Shown piece after piece: positions 1 through 5,347 of a DNA stretch of 5,347 bases. Position numbers and translations under genes: made by a program. Where the stretch lies: contig JBFILX010000166.1 in NCBI GenBank assembly GCA_041612035.1, positions 1-5,347 on the forward strand. Reading direction: 5' to 3'. The notes under the pieces are model-generated. The model saw only the letters and a list, made by a program, of their open reading frames with translations, was not told where the DNA came from and did not search any database. The first letter of the stretch is position 1. Each line of letters opens with the position of its first letter. This stretch comes from SZUA-320 sp041612035 (GTDB taxonomy: Bacteria; Gemmatimonadota; Gemmatimonadetes; Gemmatimonadales; GWC2-71-9).

Positions 1-135
1 GCCTGGAACTACGCGGTGGGGCCGGACGGCCGGCTGCTGGTCATCGTGGCCGCGCCCGATCAGCGGAAGAACGTTCTGCACGTGCTGACCGGTCTGCACG
101 CTAGGCTCCGGACCATGGCGCCTTCGTCGAGGTAG
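1..135 (+). CDS. C-terminal end of a TolB/WD40-like beta-propeller protein, possibly a Ser/Thr kinase (partial)
   Basis: The first base opens a frame that reads 44 codons to a TAG stop at 133-135; the start lies outside the window. The peptide begins AWNYAVGPDGRLLVIVAAP and ends TMAPSSR. The Y-x-V-x-PDGR-x-L-x-V pattern is the last blade strand of TolB/PD40-type beta-propellers. The following short strand and helix (VLHVLTGLHARLR) resemble the usual ending of Gemmatimonadota and Acidobacteriota Ser/Thr protein kinases with a C-terminal propeller, where a 'VVLNW...LK'-like strand closes the protein. Only the tail is present, so the kinase part is inferred and a stand-alone propeller protein is equally possible. 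Codon use is GC-rich at third positions, as expected for a real gene here. It converges on the minus-strand cytochrome-like gene, with 25 bases between the two stop codons and no convincing terminator hairpin. Confidence 0.6.
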   Translation, partial: AWNYAVGPDGRLLVIVAAPDQRKNVLHVLTGLHARLRTMAPSSR

Positions 136-160
136 GCAGGTCGACCGAGTGACGTGACAA

Positions 161-1393
161 TCACGGCTGGCGCTTGAGGTCCCACTCCCAGACGACGCTG
201 ACCCCCTGGCCGGGCGCCCATTCGTAACGTCCCTTGAGCCGGTCGAGGTCGGTCGTCGTTGGCGGCGAGCTCAGGTCGTAGTGCCACCAGGTCGGCAGCA
301 GGTTGGTCATCGGAACCGGCACTCTGGTTCCATCCATGTCACACTGCACATGGAAGATCGGGGACCATCGATCGGGCCAGCTGCCTGTGGTCGGCTGATA
401 GCCGACCTCACTGCGGCCGATGTCCTCCATCCGAAGCTCAGCCATCGGGTTTCCGTCAATGTCGAGGGTGTCGAGCGGCATGGTCCCTGAAATGGTCCCC
501 CGGCAGGCACCCGTCGCGATTGCGGCCCAGCGTACCACGCCGCCCGTTGCCCGGTAGTTGCGGACGCGTCTCCCCGACGACCAGCTCGGGCCGTCCACCG
601 CCTCCAGCATTACGGTGGCTCCCGACCCCACCTGGAGAGTCCCCGACATGCCCGCGTTCTGGAATACGCCCCGTGCGGTGACCGTGCCGTACCATGCCCC
701 GCTGGTTGCGCACCCGCAATCCGGCGCTTCGGCCCATCCCGATCCAATCGCGTTGACCCAGTCCTTGGCCAGGCCGACGAGAGCGCCGTGGTCGAGGGGT
801 GGTTTCTCAGGGACGGGCGGTACGCCCATCTGGTCTTCATAGACGACCTCGCCCAGGGTGTTCAGGGCGCGGGTGCCGAGAAACGCGGTCTTGATGAACT
901 GGGGTAGGCCTGGTTCGTGCTCGACGTGCTCGACGAACTGCGACCCGCCGCCAGGCGCAAACTGCTTGAACTGAACGCAGAGCTCCTTGGGGTTCTTGCC
1001 GACGAACAACATTGCCTGTCCCGGCACCTGCCATCCGGGAAGTTCCCCGTGACAATCCTGGCACGATGAGTCCGGCAACGGCTCACCGGTGATCGAATCG
1101 GTCATCTGCCCGCCGAGGTGCCGACCGATCTGGGGGTCGACATAGGGGTTGACGGCGCCATGGCAGTTCACACAACGAGGATGGAAGATCACCGGCAGCA
1201 TCTCGTCGAAGGCATCGAGCGCTCGTCGTACCTGAGTCGGCGTGAGCGAGCACGCCCGTGGAACGTCTGGCGCCGGGGCAAGGGCGGACCCGCTTGCCGC
1301 GCCAGAGGCCAGGCTACGGGTGGCAGCCAGCACCAAGGGGACCAACAAAACGAGTGCTGTAATGCGGAGTCGCAGGCCAGGGCTTGGCGTCAT
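161..1393 (-). CDS. Exported dihaem cytochrome c-like protein with a C-terminal beta-rich domain
   Basis: The 410-residue product starts at ATG 1393. Residues 5-30 form a Sec signal peptide (basic n-region GLRLR, then a Leu/Val/Ala core), so it should be periplasmic or surface-exposed. Two class I haem c motifs are visible: CVNCH at residues 74-78 and CQDCH at 111-115. Downstream, FVGKNPKELCVQFK (130-143) and a GG-x-F-x-x-H stretch resemble, from memory, the dihaem proteins often annotated near isoquinoline-oxidoreductase-type enzymes. Haem attachment would need a Ccm system, not seen here. Residues about 226-410 form a separate beta-rich domain: C228, GTV at 236, CRGT at 297, C351, LKGRY at 386 and a WDLKRQP terminus. 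It matches the end of the ASH-domain protein two genes upstream. The start overlaps the preceding stop as ATGA and has no visible ribosome-binding site, which suggests translational coupling. Electron-transfer or redox-sensing function is inference; the axial ligands are not identified. Confidence 0.85.
   Translation of the reverse strand: MTPSPGLRLRITALVLLVPLVLAATRSLASGAASGSALAPAPDVPRACSLTPTQVRRALDAFDEMLPVIFHPRCVNCHGAVNPYVDPQIGRHLGGQMTDSITGEPLPDSSCQDCHGELPGWQVPGQAMLFVGKNPKELCVQFKQFAPGGGSQFVEHVEHEPGLPQFIKTAFLGTRALNTLGEVVYEDQMGVPPVPEKPPLDHGALVGLAKDWVNAIGSGWAEAPDCGCATSGAWYGTVTARGVFQNAGMSGTLQVGSGATVMLEAVDGPSWSSGRRVRNYRATGGVVRWAAIATGACRGTISGTMPLDTLDIDGNPMAELRMEDIGRSEVGYQPTTGSWPDRWSPIFHVQCDMDGTRVPVPMTNLLPTWWHYDLSSPPTTTDLDRLKGRYEWAPGQGVSVVWEWDLKRQP
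171..184 (-). repeat. 14-base repeat, copy A, at the 3' end of the cytochrome-like gene
   Basis: The bases CGCTTGAGGTCCCA occur here and at 2659-2672. On the minus strand both copies encode W-D-L-K-R in the same frame with the same codons, just before a stop. This is the DNA trace of the shared C-terminal domain and not a stand-alone element. Confidence 0.6.
1390..1393 (-). other. ATGA stop/start overlap: 421-residue gene to cytochrome-like gene
   Basis: The minus strand reads ATGA, with the TGA of the 421-residue protein sharing bases with the ATG of the cytochrome-like protein. The upstream bases (GATTCGTCCCCACC) are pyrimidine-rich and hold no Shine-Dalgarno match, so translation is probably coupled to the upstream gene. 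Confidence 0.8.
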
Positions 1394-2655
1394 GGTGGGG
1401 ACGAATCGAGGAGTTGGTTGAAGGCTGCCCAGTCCAGGGTGCGGAAGGTCTGGAGGAGCGCCTGGCGCACCTTGGGGTATAGACCGGTACCGCCGATCCC
1501 GATGGTGACGGTGATGCTGCGCACTTCGACCGGGGAGCGCCGGGCGCGCCAGAAGTCGTAGTTGGGCATGAGAACGCGCCGCGACGGCGTATCACCCTTG
1601 GCCGTCAGCGGCCACCCCGTGGCCTTCGGTCCGTCGCCCACCTCCATGTCGACATAGGCCGGCATCCGCCGCTCCTCCGGCGTCATCCGCTCCAGGTCGA
1701 GGCGGAGCGCCTCCCGGTAACCGTGCGATGCCACGAGGGCGGCCTGGTTGCGTTCCCGGTCTTCCGCGTCTCGGCTCCGGAGCTGCTCGGTGACCTCGCG
1801 TTCGGTGTCCTCCAGGGTCTTCCGGAGCTGGGCGACCTCCGCGGCGGTCTGGAACTGGACCGCCTGGCGGAGAATGTCCTCCCGGTTCCTGCGGCGCTCC
1901 GCGGCATCCTCCATCCACTGCTGGTACGGGGTCTTCTCGAGGCCCGCGCGGTACTCGGCGAGCTTGTTCCCGTCCGCACCTTCCTGGTCGATCAGGGCGG
2001 CCTCATACAGCGTCTCCCGGGACACGGGCAGCCAGGGAAGGGTGCCGGGCGGCGTGAACAGCATGCTCACCCCGCTTCGCTGCGGCACACCACCGTGCCA
2101 CCGGTCCCGGACGGGCTCCCACAATTCGCCGTAGACCTGGGTGGCGCCCGGCACCTGCCACAGCGTGCCGGCGACCTGCTCCGGGGTGCCCTCCGGCTGC
2201 CGGGCCCGGTCGGGCTCGATGTACACGGTCCGTCCCTGTGCGTCGCGGAGGCCGCCGGACGGGGGAAGCGGGTTCACGCGCACCGTGATGCAGTCGCACC
2301 CCTCCCCCGCAATCGCCTTCGTGGGCACGTAGAACATGAGCGTCAGGATGTGCTCCGCCACGGCCCCCGCCATCACCTTCTCGTCCGGGCCGATCGGGCG
2401 TGACCCTCCGCCGAAGATCGGCTGGATTTCGAAGCCGTCGGGGTTGGCCAGCTCGGGGACCTGCTGCAGCAGCCCCTGGATGCGTTCGAGGGTCGCGATG
2501 GCGGCGGTCCGCTGGGCGCGGGTGAGTTCGCCTCCCAGGCGATTCTCCGGGGGGAGCCAGCCCGAACGAGGGGCCGGGGTCGTCGGGCGCTGGGCCAGCG
2601 CTGAGGTGCCCGCGGCCAGGCCGAGAAAGGTGGCGAGGACGGTGTGCCTGATCAT
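1390..2655 (-). CDS. Exported protein of unrecognised family with a charged helical segment
   Basis: I chose ATG 2655, giving 421 residues. It places a clean signal peptide at the N-terminus (MIRHTVLATFLGLAAGTSALA, cleavage before Q22) and overlaps the upstream stop as ATGA. The frame is open 80 codons further upstream, but that stretch is Arg-rich, overlaps the previous gene and looks like shadow. After the signal are a helical region (about 44-70), a mixed region with FEIQPIFGGG (75-84), an EGCDCITV segment (118-125), YIEP (145-148) and LPWLPVSRE (206-214). A long, highly charged helical or coiled-coil stretch follows at about 240-330 (many Glu, Arg, Gln). The C-terminal part (about 332-421) contains PNYDFWRARRSP and the beta-like VRSITVTIGI, and ends in a helix. 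I see no catalytic motif and assign no function. It sits between the ASH-domain and cytochrome-like genes, coupled to both by four-base overlaps, so it probably works with them in the periplasm or at the outer membrane. Confidence 0.85.
   Translation of the reverse strand: MIRHTVLATFLGLAAGTSALAQRPTTPAPRSGWLPPENRLGGELTRAQRTAAIATLERIQGLLQQVPELANPDGFEIQPIFGGGSRPIGPDEKVMAGAVAEHILTLMFYVPTKAIAGEGCDCITVRVNPLPPSGGLRDAQGRTVYIEPDRARQPEGTPEQVAGTLWQVPGATQVYGELWEPVRDRWHGGVPQRSGVSMLFTPPGTLPWLPVSRETLYEAALIDQEGADGNKLAEYRAGLEKTPYQQWMEDAAERRRNREDILRQAVQFQTAAEVAQLRKTLEDTEREVTEQLRSRDAEDRERNQAALVASHGYREALRLDLERMTPEERRMPAYVDMEVGDGPKATGWPLTAKGDTPSRRVLMPNYDFWRARRSPVEVRSITVTIGIGGTGLYPKVRQALLQTFRTLDWAAFNQLLDSSPP
2652..2655 (-). 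other. ATGA stop/start overlap: ASH-domain gene to 421-residue gene
   Basis: The minus strand reads ATGA here: TGA ends the ASH-domain protein and ATG begins the next. The bases 5-15 upstream of this ATG (CCTCAAGCGACC) contain no purine-rich ribosome-binding site, because they encode the conserved LKRP terminus. Reinitiation by terminating ribosomes is the likely route (inference). Confidence 0.8.
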
Positions 2656-3629
2656 GGTCGCTTGAGGTCCCAGGAGGTTCTCGTGTACCCGCCGGCGAGA
2701 TTCTCTGGATCCCAGCGGTCGTGCCGGAAGCTGCCTCTCAGCACCGGCATCTCGTCTGGGTCCCGTGACGAGGGCTGGGGGTCGGCCACGAGTTCGCCGC
2801 CGCCCCACTCGACCGGGTCCGCGGGGAATCGCTCCGTTGTCACTTCGCCGCCTGCGATGCTCCTGCTTTCGCGGACCAGGTCGGGTCCCGGGCACGCGAA
2901 CGTGATGATGTAGACCGGCTGGCCTTCCCTGAAGTCGAACTCGATCGCAACCAGCCCGGGGCCGAGAATGTCCCCCCGCCCCTTCATCTCGTGCTCAGGC
3001 ACCCCCTTGTAACCGCGGACCTCCAACTCCGTGACGGAGCCTCTGCACTGGGCCTTGCCGCCGATCACGGTGATGTCGATCACGACCTCGGTGCGGGACC
3101 TGAAGTCGTCGGTGAGCGTCGAATCCACCGATCGGTAGGCGATGGTGCCGGAGTAGAGGTTGGCGTAATTGCAGTGCACCAGCACCGGCTGACATCCGGC
3201 CTTGACGCCCTCGCCGCCCAACGCGGCGGTCACCCGATTGCCGAATTGGTCGGCGAGCTCCAGGACTGCGCTTTTCGGCCCGACGGACTTCGGCCGAAAC
3301 ACGACGGTGAGCGGGTCACAGCTGCCCGGGAATGGGGCGAGCCAGGCCGCGTTGCGGCCGTCCCAGCTGCAGCCCTGTCCAGTTCCTCCATCGATGAGGT
3401 ACCAGTCACCCGCGTCGGGGCCTGTCAGGGTCACGCGCAGTGAATCCGCCGTCGCGCTCGTCACGCCGCCAACCTGAAAGCCGAAGGGGACCGTCGCGTT
3501 CAGAGCCGCCTTGCCGAAGTCGTGACTACGCGGCGCCAGGCTGGGCCCGCGCTGGGCCTCGGCGCCTGACACAGCCAGGGCCAGCCACATCGCGGTGGCC
3601 AGGGTCCGGCTGTGGCGTACCGCACGCAC
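2652..3629 (-). CDS. Exported ASH/choice-of-anchor-D-like protein with a C-terminal domain shared with the cytochrome-like protein
   Basis: I start it at GTG 3629 (325 residues), which gives a normal signal peptide: RAVRHSR, hydrophobic TLATAMWLALAVSG, cleavage after AEA before Q26. Residues about 30-143 look like an ASH/HYDIN or choice-of-anchor-D Ig-like domain: SHDFG near 35-39, alternating strands, LTGPDAGDWYLI, a Cys pair at 87 and 104, then SCDPLTVVFRPKSVG and a closing LGGEGV. Such domains usually mediate protein contacts. Residues about 146-325 form a second beta-rich domain with C153, SGTI at 160, CRGS at 195, C246, LAGGY at 311 and the terminal WDLKRP. Its key residues match the C-terminus of the cytochrome-like protein. 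The start is uncertain: an in-frame ATG at 3761 would overlap the OmpA stop as ATGA, but the added 44 codons have about 52% GC at third positions by hand count, against about 84% for the next 44, and would bury the signal peptide. No strong ribosome-binding site precedes GTG 3629. Molecular function is unknown. Confidence 0.8.
   Translation of the reverse strand: MRAVRHSRTLATAMWLALAVSGAEAQRGPSLAPRSHDFGKAALNATVPFGFQVGGVTSATADSLRVTLTGPDAGDWYLIDGGTGQGCSWDGRNAAWLAPFPGSCDPLTVVFRPKSVGPKSAVLELADQFGNRVTAALGGEGVKAGCQPVLVHCNYANLYSGTIAYRSVDSTLTDDFRSRTEVVIDITVIGGKAQCRGSVTELEVRGYKGVPEHEMKGRGDILGPGLVAIEFDFREGQPVYIITFACPGPDLVRESRSIAGGEVTTERFPADPVEWGGGELVADPQPSSRDPDEMPVLRGSFRHDRWDPENLAGGYTRTSWDLKRP
2659..2672 (-). 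repeat. 14-base repeat, copy B, at the 3' end of the ASH-domain gene
   Basis: This is identical to 171-184 and again encodes the W-D-L-K-R terminus. It is followed by only one further codon (Pro) before the TGA that overlaps the next start, whereas the cytochrome-like gene has Gln-Pro. Confidence 0.6.
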
Positions 3630-3757
3630 ATGGCCTGGTCTGGTTGTCCCTATCGCCTGACGATCGCCACCACCCCAATGACCCAGAATGACCCCGCCTC
3701 GAACGGCGCACCGGAGTCCGCCGGGCAGATATGACTGTTGACCACATCCGCTCGTCG
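3630..3757 (-). other. Intergenic region between the OmpA-family and ASH-domain genes
   Basis: These 128 bases are the longest gap in the window, if GTG 3629 is the true start downstream. Third-position GC in the readable frame drops to about half, which argues that the region is untranslated. It contains the direct repeat described separately and a weak 5-base-pair hairpin (3704-3708 with 3719-3723) with no T-run, so not a convincing terminator. It may hold a promoter for the three-gene coupled unit, but no confident -10/-35 pair is seen. Confidence 0.5.
3677..3694 (-). repeat. Two 8-base direct repeats, 10-base period, upstream of the ASH-domain gene
   Basis: AATGACCC occurs at 3677-3684 and again at 3687-3694 (GGGTCATT twice on the minus strand). 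The period of 10 bases is about one helical turn. The pair lies 48-65 bases upstream of GTG 3629 in the only sizeable intergenic gap. This geometry fits tandem half-sites for a regulator acting on a promoter of the ASH-domain gene. The promoter itself is weak by eye: TTGGGG, a 17-18-base spacer, then a poor GATAGG-like -10. Chance occurrence is possible. Confidence 0.3.
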
Positions 3758-4990
3758 TCATTGCTTCACGATCTCCACCCGCCGGTTCTGGGCCCGTCCC
3801 GCCGGCGTGGCGTTGGGGACCGCCGGCTTGGTGTCCCCCAGCCCCATGGTGGTCATCCGGTCCTCCGCGATCCCGAAGTCGGCCACCAGCGCCGCCTTGA
3901 CCGCCGCCGCCCGGTTGTCGCTCAGCGTCCTGTTGCTGGCCGGGGAGCCGACGTTGTCGGTATGTCCTTCGATCAGGATCTTCAGGTCGGGGTACTTCTG
4001 CATGGTGGAGGCGATCTCCTTGAGCACCGGCCGCGACTCGGGCTTGAGGTCGGCCTTGCCGGTCTCGAACAGGATGCCCTGCGTGGCCCAGCGGCCTTTG
4101 GCCGTGAGCGCGTCGTACAGCACGTCCACCTCGCTCTCGGCCACCCGGATCATTGCGATGTAGGTCTGCTGGCCCGCCTCCTCGCCCCCCTTCACCAGGA
4201 ACCGGATCACCGAGTCCCGCTTGAACGCGAGTTCGGGGATGTTGTACATCCGCCGCTCGTTGCTGTAGAGCTTGAGGTACGGCCCGTCCATCAGCATCCG
4301 GATGTGGGCGAGATTGCCCCGGTTCTGCGCGGTCACCACATCGGGAAACGGCATGGTGCTGGTGGCCACCGTCTGGCCGCCGCCGATGATGATGGTCCCG
4401 TCGGCGGCCCAGTTGATCTCCGCGGAGGTGGCGCTGCGGTCCCAGACGGACCCGCCCTCGAACGCCACGATGTCGTAGCCGCCGACCCCTCCTTCGGGAG
4501 CGATGACGTCGACCTCGAGCGTGAACCGCTCCGGGAGCTGCTTGCCCACCGGGACCATGAACTCGCCGCGGCTGGTCGAGCGCAGCATCTTCACACCGTC
4601 CCGCTCCACCACGTCCATCGACCCGGCCTTGAACTTGAGCCCGCGCGCGAAGTTGCCGACCCGGTCCTCGCTGAAGTCGGTGTAGAAGATCACCTTGCTG
4701 CCGGGGACGAAGTCGTAGTTGTCCCACACCTTCGAGTCGGCCTTGGCGGGGGCCCCCGGCGCCGGCCCGGAGTCCTTTTCGGACGCCTTCCGGACCGAGT
4801 CGGCCTTCGCGGAGTCGGCCTGGGCCTTCTTCATCGCCTCCTCGGCCTTCCGTTTCGCCTCCTCTTCCGCCCGGCGCCGCAGACCGCCGATCTGGGCGGT
4901 GGCCGGAGTGGGCACCGAGGTGAGCAGCAGCATCGCGGCGGCGGCGAGCAGCAGGGATCGGGTCAGGGACCCGGAGATGGGAATACGCAT
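3758..4990 (-). CDS. OmpA-family peptidoglycan-binding outer-membrane protein
   Basis: The 410-residue product begins at ATG 4990, supported by a good ribosome-binding site seven bases upstream. A signal peptide spans residues 1-32 (LLLAAAAMLLL core, cleavage after ATA before Q33). Residues about 37-72 are a Lys/Glu/Ala/Arg-rich helix, probably a coiled coil or periplasmic stalk. Residues about 88-295 begin WDNYDFVPGSKVIFYTDFS and continue as alternating strands. This resembles the concanavalin-like, jelly-roll middle region of Bacteroidota and Gemmatimonadota OmpA proteins that carry a 'DFVPGD' start. Residues about 305-408 are a complete OmpA C-terminal domain: ILFETGKADLKPES, EGHTDNVGS (341-349), LSDNRAAAV and GRAQNRRVEI. 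D345 and R360 are 15 residues apart, as are the Asp and Arg that bind the diaminopimelate peptide in characterised OmpA domains, so peptidoglycan anchoring is very likely. There is no Cys at the signal cleavage site, so it is not a lipoprotein. It lies 42 bases after the DUF11-like gene, probably in the same operon. Confidence 0.92.
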   Translation of the reverse strand: MRIPISGSLTRSLLLAAAAMLLLTSVPTPATAQIGGLRRRAEEEAKRKAEEAMKKAQADSAKADSVRKASEKDSGPAPGAPAKADSKVWDNYDFVPGSKVIFYTDFSEDRVGNFARGLKFKAGSMDVVERDGVKMLRSTSRGEFMVPVGKQLPERFTLEVDVIAPEGGVGGYDIVAFEGGSVWDRSATSAEINWAADGTIIIGGGQTVATSTMPFPDVVTAQNRGNLAHIRMLMDGPYLKLYSNERRMYNIPELAFKRDSVIRFLVKGGEEAGQQTYIAMIRVAESEVDVLYDALTAKGRWATQGILFETGKADLKPESRPVLKEIASTMQKYPDLKILIEGHTDNVGSPASNRTLSDNRAAAVKAALVADFGIAEDRMTTMGLGDTKPAVPNATPAGRAQNRRVEIVKQ

Positions 4991-4997
4991 GGGGACA

Positions 4998-5003
4998 CTC
5001 TCC
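4998..5003 (-). promoter_or_regulatory. Ribosome-binding site of the OmpA-family gene
   Basis: Read on the minus strand this is GGAGAG, seven bases before ATG 4990. It is the only strong Shine-Dalgarno match ahead of any start in the window and it fixes the start of the OmpA-family gene. Confidence 0.75.
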
Positions 5004-5032
5004 AGTGAAGCCGAACGTCGGACGACAGGGAC

Positions 5033-5347
5033 TCAGTGCGGGCGGGGGATGACCCGTTCCGCGAAGTTGTTGCCAGGACGGGGGTCGGGCGTGTCGCTCA
5101 TCGCCATCACCCCGATGCGCCCCTCCCTGCCCGTGGGCGGCACGGTGGTCGTGATCTCGAACTCCCGGACGTCCCGCGGCCGCAGGGTGCCGGCGGTGCA
5201 GATCACCCGGGCCCGGAGCGACGGCACGCCGGGCGGGCTGGGCCCCGCAGTGCAGCCCGGGCCCAGGCTCAGGATGCCCACGCCCACCGGCAGCAGGACC
5301 TCCACCCGGGCCGCCGCTGCCTCGCCCAGCTCGGTGGTCAGCGAGAC
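5033..5347 (-). CDS. C-terminal part of a DUF11-like Ig-fold exported protein (partial)
   Basis: The frame is open from the right edge (5347) to a TGA at 5033-5035, giving 104 residues beginning VSLTTELGEAAAARVEVLLP. The gene starts outside the window; an internal GTG at 5305 is only a Val codon. The pattern V-E-V-L-L-P-x-G-V, then a Cys-bearing turn, V-x-C-x-x-G-T-L-x-x-x-x-x-R-E-F-E-I, and finally MSDTPDPRPGNNFAERV is that of a DUF11/CARDB-type beta-sandwich repeat. In that family strands lead to 'C-x-x-G-T-L' and the 'D-P-x-P-x-N-N-x-A' ending is characteristic. Such repeats occur in large secreted or surface proteins, often in tandem, so the full protein may be long with this as its last repeat. 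No membrane anchor or sorting signal follows before the stop. It is directly upstream of the OmpA-family gene on the same strand, 42 bases away, and is probably co-transcribed with it. Any ligand or partner is unknown. Confidence 0.75.
   Translation of the reverse strand, partial: VSLTTELGEAAAARVEVLLPVGVGILSLGPGCTAGPSPPGVPSLRARVICTAGTLRPRDVREFEITTTVPPTGREGRIGVMAMSDTPDPRPGNNFAERVIPRPH

Noticed and set aside
154..164. Small inverted repeat GTGA-CAA-TCAC between the convergent genes
   Set aside because: A four-base-pair stem without a T-run is too weak to call a bidirectional terminator.
1723..2403. A 226-codon plus-strand open frame opposite the 421-residue gene
   Set aside because: Antisense shadow of a gene with a signal peptide and operon context; composition is unlike a natural protein.
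2656..2895. N-terminal extension (80 codons) of the 421-residue protein
   Set aside because: Arg-rich, overlaps the conserved C-terminal domain of the upstream gene, and would hide a clean signal peptide that starts at ATG 2655.
3704..3723. Possible terminator hairpin after the OmpA-family gene
   Set aside because: Only a 5-base-pair stem with a 10-base loop and no T-run on the transcribed strand.
2652..4727. A 691-codon open frame extending the ASH-domain gene far upstream through the OmpA-family gene
   Set aside because: The extra part lies in another frame of the well-supported OmpA-family gene, is Gly/Arg/Gln-rich low-complexity shadow, and the signal peptide begins only at GTG 3629.
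3731..5008. A 425-codon plus-strand open frame opposite the OmpA-family gene
   Set aside because: Its His/Arg/Gly/Leu-rich product is the usual mirror of a GC-rich gene on the other strand, with no domain or signal recognisable.
1..5347. CRISPR array, tRNA/rRNA, insertion sequence, toxin-antitoxin or phage-defence module
   Set aside because: No regularly spaced repeats, no cloverleaf-like or rRNA-like sequence, no transposase or inverted terminal repeats. The genes read as envelope proteins and show no nuclease, ATPase or toxin motifs.

Overview
This is a GC-rich, gene-dense bacterial window. Five of its six genes lie on the minus strand and read right to left. The sixth is the tail of a plus-strand gene at the left edge. 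The GC bias, a C-terminal segment resembling the TolB/WD40-like propellers of Ser/Thr kinases, a DUF11-like exported protein, an OmpA protein with a DFVPG-type middle domain and ASH/HYDIN-like repeats together suggest Gemmatimonadota or a related environmental Gram-negative phylum. That assignment is inference: there is no rRNA or other marker gene here.

Layout, in minus-strand transcription order: (1) 5347-5033, C-terminal part of a DUF11-like Ig-fold surface or secreted protein, truncated by the window edge; (2) 4990-3758, OmpA-family outer-membrane/peptidoglycan-binding protein with signal peptide, charged helix, jelly-roll-like middle region and OmpA C-terminal domain; (3) 3629-2652, exported protein with an N-terminal ASH/choice-of-anchor-D-like domain and an unrecognised C-terminal beta-rich domain; (4) 2655-1390, exported 421-residue protein of unrecognised family with a long charged helical segment; (5) 1393-161, exported protein with two CXXCH haem-binding motifs and a C-terminal domain that appears homologous to that of gene 3. 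The plus-strand tail (1-135) converges on gene 5 across a 25-base gap.

Genes 3, 4 and 5 are joined by ATGA stop/start overlaps, and I see no Shine-Dalgarno sequence ahead of genes 4 and 5, so they look like a translationally coupled envelope operon. Genes 1 and 2 are 42 bases apart and genes 2 and 3 are 128 bases apart, so all five may share a transcript, or gene 3 may have its own promoter. Every product whose N-terminus is visible carries a signal peptide, so the module acts outside the cytoplasm.

The most unusual point is that one C-terminal domain (three aligned cysteines, a C-x7-GT[IV] start, a CRG[ST] motif, an LxGxY motif and a WDLKR ending) is attached to an Ig-like ASH domain in one gene and to a dihaem cytochrome-like domain in another gene of the same operon. 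I cannot assign the module to any described system, and no CRISPR array, RNA gene or mobile element is visible.
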